Shown: in pieces, positions 44,534 through 53,029 of the stretch
Numbering within the stretch: position 1 is the stretch's first letter
Layout: the number at the start of each line of letters is the position of its first letter
Source of the DNA: Stenotrophomonas maltophilia R551-3
GTDB lineage: Bacteria > Pseudomonadota > Gammaproteobacteria > Xanthomonadales > Xanthomonadaceae
Direction: 5' to 3'
DNA length: 64,000 nucleotides
Assembly (NCBI RefSeq): GCF_000020665.1
Contig: NC_011071.1
Span: 3,772,501-3,836,500, forward strand
Made by a program: the position numbers and the translations under genes
The notes under the pieces: generated by a model
Told to the model about the DNA's origin: nothing
Seen by the model: the letters and a program-made list of their open reading frames with translations, nothing else
Database searches by the model: none

Positions 44534-44609
44534 AGCGAAGCGGTTGCCTGCCTCCTTGGGCATGACGAAGGTCAAGGCCCCCGCCACACGCGGGGCGCAG
44601 ACTCACTGC

Positions 44610-45818
44610 ATGGCCCGCCTGCCCTCCCCTGCGATGCTGATGCGTGCACCGCATCGGCTGCTGTTCTTCATCGGTGCCAGCAACCTGTTGCTGGCGATGC
44701 TGTGGTGGACGCTGTGGCTGGGTGCGCTGCGTGGCCTGTGGACGCCACAGCCACCATCGCTGCCACCAGCCTGGCTGCACGCGCTGCTGATGCAGTACCT
44801 GGTGCTGCCCAGTTTCATCTTCGGCTTCCTGCTTACCGTGTTTCCGCGCTGGATGAACCAGCCCGAGCTGCCGCGCAGCCGCTATGCACCGGTGGGGCTC
44901 GGCCTGTTCGGCGGGCAGGCGCTGCTGATTGCCGCCGCCTGCGGGTGGACACCCGGGCTCTGGCCCGGCCTGCTGCTGGCGCTGGCCGGCTGGAGCGCCG
45001 GATTGATCGTGCTCGGCCACGTACTCAAGGCCGCCGGCCCCAACCGTAACTGGCATGCACGTGCCTGCTTCGCGGCGTTGCTGCTCGGCTGGCTGGGCCT
45101 GCTCGCGTTCATGGCCGTAGCCTGCGGCCGTGCCACGCTGATGCCTGTGCATGTGGCGTTGGGAACGTTTGGCATGTTGCTGCCGATCTATCTCACCGTC
45201 GCGCACCGCATGATTCCGTTCTTCGCCACCAACGTGGTGACCGGCTACGTGCCCTGGCGGCCGCTGCGCTGGCTGGCCGTGATGTGGGCGCTGATCCTGC
45301 TGCGCCTGTTGTTGATGATCCTGCAGGCCGAGGGCTGGCTATGGCTGGCCGACGCACCGCTGTTGGCGCTGTCGATCCAGGCGCTATGGCACTGGTGGCC
45401 GCGCGGGCCGATGCCCGGCCTGCTTGCCGCGCTGTTCCTGGCGCTGGCATGGCTGCCGATCAGCTTCGCGTTGTATCTGCTGCAGGATGTTGGTCATCTG
45501 CTCGGCCAGCCGCAGCTGCTCGGCCGTGCGCCGTTGCACGCGCTGGCAGTGGGACTGTTCGGCAGCCTGCTGGTGGCGATGGTGACCCGGGTCACCCAGG
45601 GCCATTCCGGGCGACCGCTGGTGATGCCGGCAGTGGCCTGGTTCGCGTTCGTCACGCTGCAGGCGGTGGCGATCATGCGCATCGTCGCCGAGCTGATGCC
45701 GGACGCCTACGCGTGGCATTTCGCCGCTGCCATCGGCTGGTTGCTGGCCTTGGCACCGTGGGTGGCGCGGCTGGGCTGGATCTATCTGAGCCCGCGGCGG
45801 GATGGCAAGCCGGGCTGA
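44610..45818 (+). CDS. NnrS family membrane protein
   Basis: An inner-membrane protein of about 402 residues with some 12 hydrophobic segments. NnrS family traits are the opening RAPHRLLFFIGASNLLLAMLWW, the conserved HALLMQYLVLPSFIFGFLLTVFPRW, VAHRMIPFFATN, and the late MVTRVTQGHSGRPL. NnrS proteins bind haem and copper and protect against nitrosative stress. The start is uncertain: ATG 44610 fits the homology, while ATG 44562 would add 16 residues. No denitrification genes are nearby. It converges on gshA; a GTAG palindrome (45825-45847) fills the gap. Confidence 0.85.
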   Translation: MARLPSPAMLMRAPHRLLFFIGASNLLLAMLWWTLWLGALRGLWTPQPPSLPPAWLHALLMQYLVLPSFIFGFLLTVFPRWMNQPELPRSRYAPVGLGLFGGQALLIAAACGWTPGLWPGLLLALAGWSAGLIVLGHVLKAAGPNRNWHARACFAALLLGWLGLLAFMAVACGRATLMPVHVALGTFGMLLPIYLTVAHRMIPFFATNVVTGYVPWRPLRWLAVMWALILLRLLLMILQAEGWLWLADAPLLALSIQALWHWWPRGPMPGLLAALFLALAWLPISFALYLLQDVGHLLGQPQLLGRAPLHALAVGLFGSLLVAMVTRVTQGHSGRPLVMPAVAWFAFVTLQAVAIMRIVAELMPDAYAWHFAAAIGWLLALAPWVARLGWIYLSPRRDGKPG

Positions 45819-45824
45819 CATCGA

Positions 45825-45847
45825 CGCCGGGCATGGCCCGGCGCTAC
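45825..45847 (-). repeat. SMAG-type GTAG palindrome
   Basis: One minus-strand GTAG unit occupies nearly all of the 39-bp gap between the convergent NnrS and gshA genes, where it is the only hairpin able to act on either transcript end. Confidence 0.85.
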
Positions 45848-45857
45848 CGCAATCGAA

Positions 45858-47279
45858 TCAATACGCGAACTCGCGGAACACCGGGTCGACGTCGCCGTGC
45901 CAGCGGCCATGGAACAGCGCCAGCTTGCGTTCGGCCGGGGTCAGGCCGGACTCGACGATTTCCTGCAACACGTCCAGGAACTTGCTCTCGTCCTGGCCGT
46001 CGGCATTGCGTGCGGCGCGGCGCTTGAGGCCTTCCACGGAAATCTTCACCGCCTCGCGGGCCAGGTCACGCACGCTGCCATTGCGGAACGGCAGGTTCAT
46101 CGCATGCTTCGGCACGCCGTCACGCAGCGCATGACGCTCGGCCAGGGTGAAGTCACGCACCAGGTCCCAGGCGGCATCCAGAGCGGTGTCGTCGTACAGC
46201 AGGCCGACCCAGAACGCCGGCAGCGCGCACAGGCGGCTCCACGGGCCACCATCGGCGCCGCGCATTTCCAGGTACTTCTTCAGGCGCACTTCCGGGAACG
46301 CGGTGGTCATATGGTCCGACCAGTCGCGCATGGTCGGCAGCGCACCCGGCAGAATCGGCAGCTTGCCCTGCATGAAGTCGCGGAAGCTCTGCCCGCTGGC
46401 ATCGTGGTAGACGCCATCGCGGTAGGAGAAATACATCGGCACGTCGAGCAGGTAGTCGACATAGCGTTCGTAACCAAAGCCATCCTCGAACACGAAGTCG
46501 AGCATGCCGGTGCGGTCGGCGTCGGTGTCGGTCCAGATATGCGAGCGGTAGCTCAGGTAGCCGTTCGGCTTGCCTTCGGTGAACGGCGAATCGGCGAACA
46601 GCGCGGTGGCGATCGGCTGCAGCGCCAGCGACACGCGGAACTTCTTCACCATGTCCGCTTCGGTGGCGTAATCCAGGTTCACCTGCACCGTGCAGGTGCG
46701 GGTCATCATGTCCAGGCCCAGCGAGCCGACCTTGGGCATGTACGCACGCATGATCTTGTAGCGGCCCTTCGGCATCCACGGCATCTCGTCGCGCTTCCAC
46801 TTCGGCTGGAAGCCCATGCCGAGGAAGCCCAGCTGCAGTTCACCGGCCACCTGCGCCACCTCGTTGAGGTGGGTGCCGGTTTCCACGCAGGTCTGGTGGA
46901 TGGTCTCCAGCGCCGCGCCGGACAGTTCCAGCTGGCCGGCCGGTTCCAGCGTCACCGAGGCGCCATCGCGCAGCAGGGCGATGGTATTGCCGTTCTCCTG
47001 CACGGGTGCCCAGCCGAACCGCACCAGGCCATTGAGCAGCGCTTCGATCCCGCGCTCGCCTTCGAAGGTCGGTGGACGCAGGTCATCCAGGCGGAACCCG
47101 AACTTCTCGTGCTCGGTACCGATGCGCCACTGCGCGCGGGGCTTCTCGCCGGAGGCGATCTCCGCCACCAGCTGCGAGCGGTCGGTAATGGGCGTATCGG
47201 CGACGTGGCTGGGGCTCGACAAGGGGAGGACTCGCTGGACAGTGGCAGGGGATGTGGGGCTGGGAGCCTTGCATCGCAA
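45858..47279 (-). CDS. gshA: Glutamate-cysteine ligase, plant/alphaproteobacterial type
   Basis: A cytoplasmic enzyme of about 473 residues that makes gamma-glutamylcysteine, the first step of glutathione synthesis. It is the GCS2/plant-type form: [58 protein letters not shown], and [11 protein letters not shown]. The first ATG (47279) has no ribosome-binding site; a TTG at 47220-47222 would begin at [11 protein letters not shown], closer to relatives, so the true start is open. Glutathione is the cofactor for the adhC-fghA pathway and the CGFS glutaredoxin in this window. Confidence 0.92.
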   Translation of the reverse strand: MRCKAPSPTSPATVQRVLPLSSPSHVADTPITDRSQLVAEIASGEKPRAQWRIGTEHEKFGFRLDDLRPPTFEGERGIEALLNGLVRFGWAPVQENGNTIALLRDGASVTLEPAGQLELSGAALETIHQTCVETGTHLNEVAQVAGELQLGFLGMGFQPKWKRDEMPWMPKGRYKIMRAYMPKVGSLGLDMMTRTCTVQVNLDYATEADMVKKFRVSLALQPIATALFADSPFTEGKPNGYLSYRSHIWTDTDADRTGMLDFVFEDGFGYERYVDYLLDVPMYFSYRDGVYHDASGQSFRDFMQGKLPILPGALPTMRDWSDHMTTAFPEVRLKKYLEMRGADGGPWSRLCALPAFWVGLLYDDTALDAAWDLVRDFTLAERHALRDGVPKHAMNLPFRNGSVRDLAREAVKISVEGLKRRAARNADGQDESKFLDVLQEIVESGLTPAERKLALFHGRWHGDVDPVFREFAY

Positions 47280-47374
47280 GGGCGCACTATAGCGTGGCGG
47301 CCCGTTGCGTCATGCGACGGTGACGGGTTTCAGCATCCTACCGACGCCCTCTTGACCCTCGTACACTCGAAGCC

Positions 47375-48079
47375 ATGAGCCGCCATTCACGACACCCTGA
47401 GCTGCACCGCGCCGACCGTGTCGGCTGGCTGCGTGCCGCCGTGCTGGGGGCAAACGACGGCATCGTATCAGTGGCCGGCCTGGTCGTCGGCGTGGCCGCC
47501 AGCGGCGCTTCGGCCAGCACGATCCTCGCCACCGGCATAGCCGGCACCGTAGCGGGTGCGATGTCGATGGCTGCCGGTGAGTATGTCTCCGTGCAGACCC
47601 AGGCCGACACCGAAAACGCCGACCTGGCCATGGAGAAGCGTGAACTGCACGAAGACCCGCACAGCGAGCTGGAAGAGCTGGCGGCGATCTACCGCCACCG
47701 CGGACTGGAGCCGGCGCTTGCGCGGCAGGTCGCCGAGCAGCTCACCGCCCACGATGCACTGGGCGCTCACGCCCGCGACGAGCTGGGCATCACCGAAGAA
47801 CTGCGCGCACGCCCGCTGCAGGCGGCGATGGCCTCGGCCAGCGCCTTCACCTGCGGCGCCGCGCTGCCGGTGCTGACCGCGCTGCTGGCACCGGCCAACA
47901 AGGTGGCGATGATGACCACGGCCAGCACCCTGCTCGGCCTGTGCCTGACCGGCGCAATGGCCGCCCGGGCCGGCGGTGCTTCGCCTGCACGCGGTGCGAT
48001 CCGGGTAATGTTCTGGGGCGCGCTGGCAATGGCCGCCGCTGCCGGTGTCGGCAGACTGCTGGGAGCCCACGTGTCATGA
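47375..48079 (+). CDS. VIT/CCC1-family iron or manganese transporter
   Basis: An inner-membrane protein of 234 residues with five membrane segments, as in VIT1. GANDGIVSVAGLVVGVAASGAS is the first signature, followed by AGTVAGAMSMAAGEYVSVQTQAD and a cytoplasmic helical loop rich in Glu/His (MEKRELHEDPHSELEELAAIYRHRGL) that matches the metal-binding domain. Predicted to move Fe2+ or Mn2+ out of the cytoplasm. Its stop overlaps the start of the AraC gene (ATGA at 48076-48079). Confidence 0.9.
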   Translation: MSRHSRHPELHRADRVGWLRAAVLGANDGIVSVAGLVVGVAASGASASTILATGIAGTVAGAMSMAAGEYVSVQTQADTENADLAMEKRELHEDPHSELEELAAIYRHRGLEPALARQVAEQLTAHDALGAHARDELGITEELRARPLQAAMASASAFTCGAALPVLTALLAPANKVAMMTTASTLLGLCLTGAMAARAGGASPARGAIRVMFWGALAMAAAAGVGRLLGAHVS

Positions 48080-48900
48080 CCGCGATGCTGCCACCGGCCG
48101 TCGCCCTGCTGACGGAGATGGCCAGCCTGGCCGGCTGCGACCGCGCCGAAGGCTATGCCTGCATCACTGCGCGCCGCGAACACGGCGCCAGTTCGGTGGA
48201 AATCCCACAGCCGCAGTTCGCAATCCTGCTGGAAGGCCGCAAGCAGGTACGCACCGCGCACCAGTCGCTGGAGTTCGTTCCCGGCGACATCCTGCTGCTG
48301 ACCCAGCGCTGCCGCATCGATGTGGTCAACACACCCGACCCGGGGACCGGCCGCTACCTCAGTGCCATCGTACCGCTGTGTGCCGAAGTACTGGCCGCGG
48401 CGCGCACGCTGTGGAGCGAAGCGCTGCCCAGCGCCGGCCCGGTGATGGGGCGGTTGCCATTGACCGAGCATGGCGCGGTGCTGCGACAGTGGCGGCAATC
48501 GCTGCAGGACGGCCGTTACAGCGACGCACGGCTGGCCCTGGCCTCGCTGGTACTGACCCTGTGCCGGCAGGGCCATGGCAACCTGCTGCTGCCGCAGGCA
48601 CCCAGCCTGGGTGAACAGATCCGCGACCGCATCGCCGCCGAACCGGCCCGCGACTGGCAATCACGCGATGTGGAAGAGCAGTTCGCGCTGAGCGGGGCGA
48701 CCCTGCGACGTCGGCTGGCGGCCGAACGCACCAGCCTGCGGCAGTTGTTGACCGAGGCGCGGCTGGCACATGGAATGACGTTGCTGTACACGACGGATCT
48801 GCCGCTGAAGACCGTCGCTGCACGCGCAGGCTACCGGTCTGCGGCGAGCTTCAGCAAGCGCTTCGCCGAGCAGTACGGGCTGGCTCCTACAGACATTTGA
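48076..48900 (+). CDS. AraC-family transcriptional regulator
   Basis: A DNA-binding protein of 274 residues. The N-terminal ~150 residues form a cupin-like ligand domain (PQPQFAILLEGRKQV, FVPGDILLL). The C-terminus holds two helix-turn-helix motifs (WQSRDVEEQFALSGATLRRRLAAE and LPLKTVAARAGYRSAASFSKRFAEQYG). It is translationally coupled to the VIT transporter by a 4-bp overlap, so both are made together; a role in metal or metabolite control is possible, but AraC regulators of this subgroup usually respond to organic ligands. The last codons adjoin composite palindrome C. Confidence 0.87.
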   Translation: MTAMLPPAVALLTEMASLAGCDRAEGYACITARREHGASSVEIPQPQFAILLEGRKQVRTAHQSLEFVPGDILLLTQRCRIDVVNTPDPGTGRYLSAIVPLCAEVLAAARTLWSEALPSAGPVMGRLPLTEHGAVLRQWRQSLQDGRYSDARLALASLVLTLCRQGHGNLLLPQAPSLGEQIRDRIAAEPARDWQSRDVEEQFALSGATLRRRLAAERTSLRQLLTEARLAHGMTLLYTTDLPLKTVAARAGYRSAASFSKRFAEQYGLAPTDI

Positions 48901-49436
48901 GGGTGTTCGGCAGGGCTGCGCCCTGCACCCGCAGAGGCAACGGCAACAGCCGAAGCAACAGCAACAGCATGCATTCCGTGGGATGGGGGGGCGGTATCGG
49001 AGTGCGGGGACGCCGCAAGTACGTCCCTGTAGGCTTGGCAGCCGCATCCATGCGGCTGACACCCCGCACTCCGATACCGCCCCACCTTCGACAGGTTCAC
49101 TCGGCTGTTGGTAGGTGTCGACCTTGGTCGACACATCTGTCAGATATCGAATGAAATTCTGGGGTCATATCCGTTTTCCTTCGGAAAACGGATATGACCC
49201 CCAAGAGCATTTCCAACAGATCGCAGAAAACTGTCGAAGGCGGGGTGGGTCCGGTTGCGGGAGTGTCCGCGGCATGGATGCCGCGGCCAAGCCCCCATGG
49301 ACGGGTTTACGGCGTCTCCCGCAACCGGACCCACCCCGCCATCCCACGGATAGCCCGCTGTTGCTTCGGCCGTTGCTGTTGCTTAGGCCGTTGCCGTTGC
49401 CTCTGCGGGTGCAGGGCGCAGCCCTGCAGACACCCC
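48901..49436. repeat. Composite nested palindrome C (two inverted three-stem units with further hairpins)
   Basis: The 635-bp gap between the AraC and MBL genes is mostly palindrome. The outer arms (about 48901-48947 and 49390-49435) match over about 45 nt and continue into GCAAC-rich short repeats. Unit C1 (48988-49083, 22-nt arms) and inverted unit C2 (49239-49340, perfect 25-nt arms) come next. Between them are an inverted CCTTCGACAG/CTGTCGAAGG pair, a GTAG palindrome (49111-49136) and a perfect 19-bp-stem hairpin (49161-49201). The region 49437-49535 holds the promoter of the next gene; no coding sequence is supported. Confidence 0.85.
49161..49201. repeat. GGGGTCATATCC-type perfect hairpin
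   Basis: A perfect 19-bp stem (GGGGTCATATCCGTTTTCC and its complement) with a 3-nt loop sits at the centre of composite palindrome C. It resembles the GGGGTCAGAGCCC hairpin at 14731-14769. It has no T-tract, so I treat it as a repeat rather than a terminator. Confidence 0.75.
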
Positions 49437-49535
49437 TTCCATGAGCATTCCGCGTAGTGGTTTGAGCGCCGCGCGCACACCGGCCACGGCACGCTATGCA
49501 GCAACGGAACCGCCCGTCGTCCACCGAGAACCACC

Positions 49536-50510
49536 ATGTCCCTGCGTCCCCTGCCGCTGCACCACGCTCTGCTGTTGGCCCTGTCATCCCTGCCACTGGC
49601 CGCGCTGGCCGAAACCACGTCGCCTGCCCCCACCCAGCAGGTCCCAGGCGTCTACCACCAGCGCGTCGGTGCGCTGCAGGTCACCGCCCTGTTCGATGGC
49701 GTGGTCGCGCTGGGCCGGCAGGAAGTCGTGGACGTGCCGCCGACGCTGGTCAGCCGCCTGCTGGAAGGTCGCTATGTGCCGGAAGACAAAAAGGGGCTGC
49801 AGACCGCGATCAACGCTTTCCTTGTGCGCCAGGGCAATCACCTGACCCTGGTCGATACCGGTACCGCGCAGTGCTTCGGTCCTGGCCTGGGCCAGGTGCT
49901 GGGCAATCTGCGTGCTTCCGGCGTCGACCCGGCCGAGGTGGATGACGTGCTGCTGACCCATGCCCATCCGGATCACCTGTGTGGCGTACTCGACGCGCAG
50001 GGCAAGCCGGCCTACCCGAACGCCACGGTGTGGCTGTCCAAGGCCGATGCCGGTTACTGGCTCAACCCGGCCAGCGAGGCCAGTGCACCGCAAGGCGTAC
50101 GCTTCGCCTTCCCACTGGCACGCAACGCGGTGGCGCCGTACCAGGCCAGCGGCCACCTGCGCACGTTCAGCCCCGGCGATGCCCTGCCCGGTGGCGCGGT
50201 GGCGATGGATACCCATGGCCATACCCCGGGCCATGTCTCCTACCGGTTCGACAGCCTGGGCCAGTCGCTACTGGTGTGGGGCGATGTGCTGCACTTCCAC
50301 GCGGTGCAGTTCGCGCACCCGGAGGCCGCGTTCGAGGCCGATTCGGACCGCAAGGCGGCCATCGCCAGCCGCCGCAGCCTGCTGCAGCAGGCCACCGCCA
50401 ACGGCTGGTGGGTGGCAGGTGCGCACCTGCCGTTCCCCGGCCTGGGCCATGTGCGTGGCGAGGGCAAGGCCTATGCGTGGGTGCCGGCGGAGTATTCGCC
50501 GTTGAAATGA
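49536..50510 (+). CDS. Secreted metallo-beta-lactamase-fold hydrolase
   Basis: A predicted periplasmic MBL-fold enzyme of 324 residues with signal peptide (cleavage near LAALAET). The zinc motif THAHPDHLCG (H142, H144, D146, H147) is complete, with further ligands in DTHGHTPGHVSY and LLVWGDVLHFH. The FGPGLG region and the long C-terminus are like AhlD/methyl-parathion hydrolase-type lactonases rather than antibiotic-hydrolysing L1. Possible substrates are lactones or organophosphates; function not shown. It has no same-strand partner; yihA lies convergent behind it. Confidence 0.87.
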   Translation: MSLRPLPLHHALLLALSSLPLAALAETTSPAPTQQVPGVYHQRVGALQVTALFDGVVALGRQEVVDVPPTLVSRLLEGRYVPEDKKGLQTAINAFLVRQGNHLTLVDTGTAQCFGPGLGQVLGNLRASGVDPAEVDDVLLTHAHPDHLCGVLDAQGKPAYPNATVWLSKADAGYWLNPASEASAPQGVRFAFPLARNAVAPYQASGHLRTFSPGDALPGGAVAMDTHGHTPGHVSYRFDSLGQSLLVWGDVLHFHAVQFAHPEAAFEADSDRKAAIASRRSLLQQATANGWWVAGAHLPFPGLGHVRGEGKAYAWVPAEYSPLK

Positions 50511-50532
50511 GGTGCCACCGGGCCTGGTGGCG

Positions 50533-50597
50533 TTGCCGGCCAGCGGCCGGCACTACCGGGCATCAGAGCGGTAGCGCCCGGCCGCCAGCCGGGCGAC
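50533..50597. repeat. Pair of GTAG palindromes between convergent genes
   Basis: A TTGCCGGCC-agc-GGCCGGCACTAC unit (50533-50556, minus) and a GTAGCGCCCGGCC-type unit (50571-50597, plus) of another subtype are placed head to head between the MBL gene and yihA. Confidence 0.8.
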
Positions 50598-50607
50598 CGA
50601 AAATGCC

Positions 50608-51210
50608 TTATTCCAGCCCCAACCAGCCGCCGATGATGCCGCGGGCTTCGTCCACACCGGTGCGGGCGGCGCCGGAGAACACCTGCACGCTGACCGTATC
50701 ACCGAAGGAGGAGTGCAGTTCCTTGCGCACCTTCTGCAGGGTCTGCATCTGCTGGCTGCGGCTCAGCTTGTCGGCCTTGGTCAGCAACGCATGCGCCGGC
50801 AGGCCACGCTGCACGGCATAGGCCAGCATCTGCCGGTCGTAGTCCTTCAGCGGGTGGCGGATATCCATCACCACCACCAGGCCCCTCAGCGCATTGCGGG
50901 TGCGGAAGTAGCGGTCGATGAAGGCCTGCCAGTGCGCCTGCAGGTCCAGCGGCACCTTGGCGTAGCCGTAACCAGGCAGATCGACCAGATGGGCTTCCGG
51001 GGTCACCTGGAAGAACACCAGCTGCTGGGTGCGGCCGGGGGTCTTGGAGACACGGGCCAGGCTGTTCTGGCGGGTCAATGCGTTGAGGGCACTGGACTTG
51101 CCGGCGTTGGAGCGGCCCGCAAAGGCCACTTCGGCCCCCTCATCGGGCGGCAGCTGCCCCATGTTGTGGGCAGAGAGGTGGTATTGGGCGCGTTCGATGA
51201 GCAATGACAT
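50608..51210 (-). CDS. yihA: Ribosome biogenesis GTP-binding protein YihA/EngB
   Basis: An essential-type GTPase of 200 residues that assists 50S assembly. G motifs: G1 GRSNAGKSS, G2 TPGRTQ, G3 DLPGYGYAKV, G4 TKADKL and G5 FSGAARTG. ATG 51210 (MSLLIERAQYHLSAHN) is the conventional start; an in-frame ATG two codons upstream is possible. It is divergent from the cytochrome c4 gene. Confidence 0.95.
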   Translation of the reverse strand: MSLLIERAQYHLSAHNMGQLPPDEGAEVAFAGRSNAGKSSALNALTRQNSLARVSKTPGRTQQLVFFQVTPEAHLVDLPGYGYAKVPLDLQAHWQAFIDRYFRTRNALRGLVVVMDIRHPLKDYDRQMLAYAVQRGLPAHALLTKADKLSRSQQMQTLQKVRKELHSSFGDTVSVQVFSGAARTGVDEARGIIGGWLGLE

Positions 51211-51365
51211 GTGCATAGGATCGCATGTTGCGGCACCGCGCGCCCGGCCCAGGGCCCTCCGCCGGGAAAATGCTGCACTGCTGCGTTGACCGTGCGCGGA
51301 AACGGCGTTGATAATCCGGGCGATGCCGTGGCTGCCGCCCGGCCCGGTCCATACGGAGCTTTAGC

Positions 51366-52166
51366 ATGCGCCACGCTCGCGTTCTTGCCGTATCCGCCCT
51401 TGCCACTGCCGTAGTCGTTGCCGCTGCTGCGTTCGCGCAGACCACGTTGACCCCGCTGCCCGACAACGGGCCGATCAACACCGCCTCGCTGGAGGTCGAT
51501 TTCAGCAAGACCCACTGGGGCGATGCCAAGGCCGGCCAGACCAAGGCCTCGGCCTGCGCGGCCTGCCATGGCGCCGACGGCAACTCCACGGTGGAGATGT
51601 ACCCGTCCATCGCCGGCCAGAGCGAACGCTACGTGGCCCAGCAGATGGCCCTGATCGCCAACGGCCAGCGCAGTTCCGGTGCGGCGGTGGCGATGGTGCC
51701 GTTCGTGCAGAACCTCACCCCGCAGGACATGCGCGACATCGGCGCGTTCTTCGCCACGCAGAAAGCCACCGCCGGCATCGCCGACGACACGGCGGTTACC
51801 GAAGGCCCCTACAAGGGCATGAAGTTCTACGAGATCGGCCAGCAGCTGTACCGCGGCGGCGACGCCAAGCGTGGCCTGCCGGCCTGCATGGCCTGCCACG
51901 GCCCCAGCGGCGCTGGCAATCCGGGCCCGGCCTACCCGCATATCGGTGGCCAGCACGCCAGCTATGTCGCGCGGCGCCTGCAGGAATACCAGGCCGGGCA
52001 GACCCACGAAACCGACAAGGCGCACTTCCAGATCATGGCCACGGTCGCGCAGAAGCTGAGCGAGCAGGAGGTGCAGGCGCTGTCCAGCTACCTGCAGGGC
52101 CTGCACAACAAGGCCGATGACGTGGCTGCCGCGCCTGTACCGGCACAACCGGTCGCCGCCCCCTGA
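51366..52166 (+). CDS. Periplasmic dihaem cytochrome c4
   Basis: A periplasmic electron carrier of 266 residues with signal peptide (MRHARVLAVSALATAVVVAAAAFA). Two CxxCH haem sites are present: CAACH (64-68) and CMACH (174-178), with Met ligands in MVPFVQNLTPQDM and MATVAQKLSEQEV. The two halves are homologous, as in cytochrome c4, which passes electrons to cbb3-type oxidases. An Ala/Pro tail of about 15 residues ends the protein. It is divergent from yihA, as in many gammaproteobacteria. Confidence 0.93.
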   Translation: MRHARVLAVSALATAVVVAAAAFAQTTLTPLPDNGPINTASLEVDFSKTHWGDAKAGQTKASACAACHGADGNSTVEMYPSIAGQSERYVAQQMALIANGQRSSGAAVAMVPFVQNLTPQDMRDIGAFFATQKATAGIADDTAVTEGPYKGMKFYEIGQQLYRGGDAKRGLPACMACHGPSGAGNPGPAYPHIGGQHASYVARRLQEYQAGQTHETDKAHFQIMATVAQKLSEQEVQALSSYLQGLHNKADDVAAAPVPAQPVAAP

Positions 52167-52223
52167 CCACCATTGGTCGGCCCGGGCCGCCACCACGGCC
52201 CGCGCCTGCGGTATGTTTCCTTC

Positions 52224-52254
52224 ACGCCGGCGACTGCGCCGGCGTTGCTTTTTT
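52224..52254 (+). terminator. Rho-independent terminator after cytochrome c4
   Basis: ACGCCGGCG-act-CGCCGGCGT-like stem followed by TTGCTTTTTT; it should end the cytochrome c4 transcript just ahead of dsbA. Confidence 0.8.
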
Positions 52255-52272
52255 CAACGGAGATGCGTGTCG

Positions 52273-52923
52273 ATGAGGTTGATTTCCCGCCTGCTGTTGT
52301 CCCTTCTGGTCCTGCTGCCGCTGGCCGCCAGCGCCGCCACCCCTGCCAACGCGCCGCTGGTGGAAGGTAAAGACTACGAACGCATCGCCCAGCCAGGCCC
52401 GTTCCAGCCGCTGGCCGGAAAGATCGAGGTGGTCGAGGTCTTCGGCTACACCTGCCCGCACTGCGCCCATTTCGAGCCACAGCTGGAAGCCTGGGCGGCC
52501 AAGTTGCCGGCTGACGTGCGCTTCACCCCGGTCCCGGCCGCGTTCGGTGGCGCCTGGGATGCATGGGCGCTGGCCTACTACGCCGCCGACCAGGTGGGCG
52601 TGGCCAAGCGCAGCCACGCGGCCGTGTTCAAGGCCCTGCATCAGGATGGCTCGCTGCCGATGCAGAACGTCTCGGCCGATGAGCTCGCCAACTTCTACAA
52701 GGCCTATGGCGTGACCCCGGACCGCTACATCCAGGCCCTGCGTAGCGATGCGGTGCAGAAGAAGGTAGACGCCGCCCGCGCCTTCGCCCAGCGCACCAAG
52801 ATTCCGGGCACCCCGGCCATCATCATCAACGGCCAGTACCTGGTGCGTGGCAACAGTTTCGACGACCAGCTGCGCATCGCCTCGGCGCTGATCGCCCAGG
52901 CCCGCGCCGCCCGCGGCCGCTGA
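52273..52923 (+). CDS. dsbA: Thiol:disulfide interchange protein DsbA
   Basis: A periplasmic oxidase of 216 residues that introduces disulfides into secreted proteins. Signal peptide to about residue 21, active site C61-P-H-C64 (VFGYTCPHCAHFEP), cis-Pro loop GTPAIIINGQYLV. Start ATG 52273 (MRLISRLLLS) is favoured for its distance from GGAG; a GTG at 52267 and an out-of-frame ATG at 52264 are nearby. A second DsbA-type lipoprotein gene follows after 106 bp. Confidence 0.93.
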   Translation: MRLISRLLLSLLVLLPLAASAATPANAPLVEGKDYERIAQPGPFQPLAGKIEVVEVFGYTCPHCAHFEPQLEAWAAKLPADVRFTPVPAAFGGAWDAWALAYYAADQVGVAKRSHAAVFKALHQDGSLPMQNVSADELANFYKAYGVTPDRYIQALRSDAVQKKVDAARAFAQRTKIPGTPAIIINGQYLVRGNSFDDQLRIASALIAQARAARGR

Positions 52924-53029
52924 ACCAATACACACCATCGACACGGCGCTGTCGCCGCCGCATGTCATCATTTCCCTCTGGCCGGCACCGGTTGCCGGCC
53001 CCACCTATCCAGATGCTGGAGACGTTTCC

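Noticed and set aside
49536..50510. MBL-fold gene considered as an L1-type metallo-beta-lactamase resistance gene
   Set aside because: Motif spacing and the long C-terminus fit lactonase/organophosphatase-like members of the fold rather than class B beta-lactamases.
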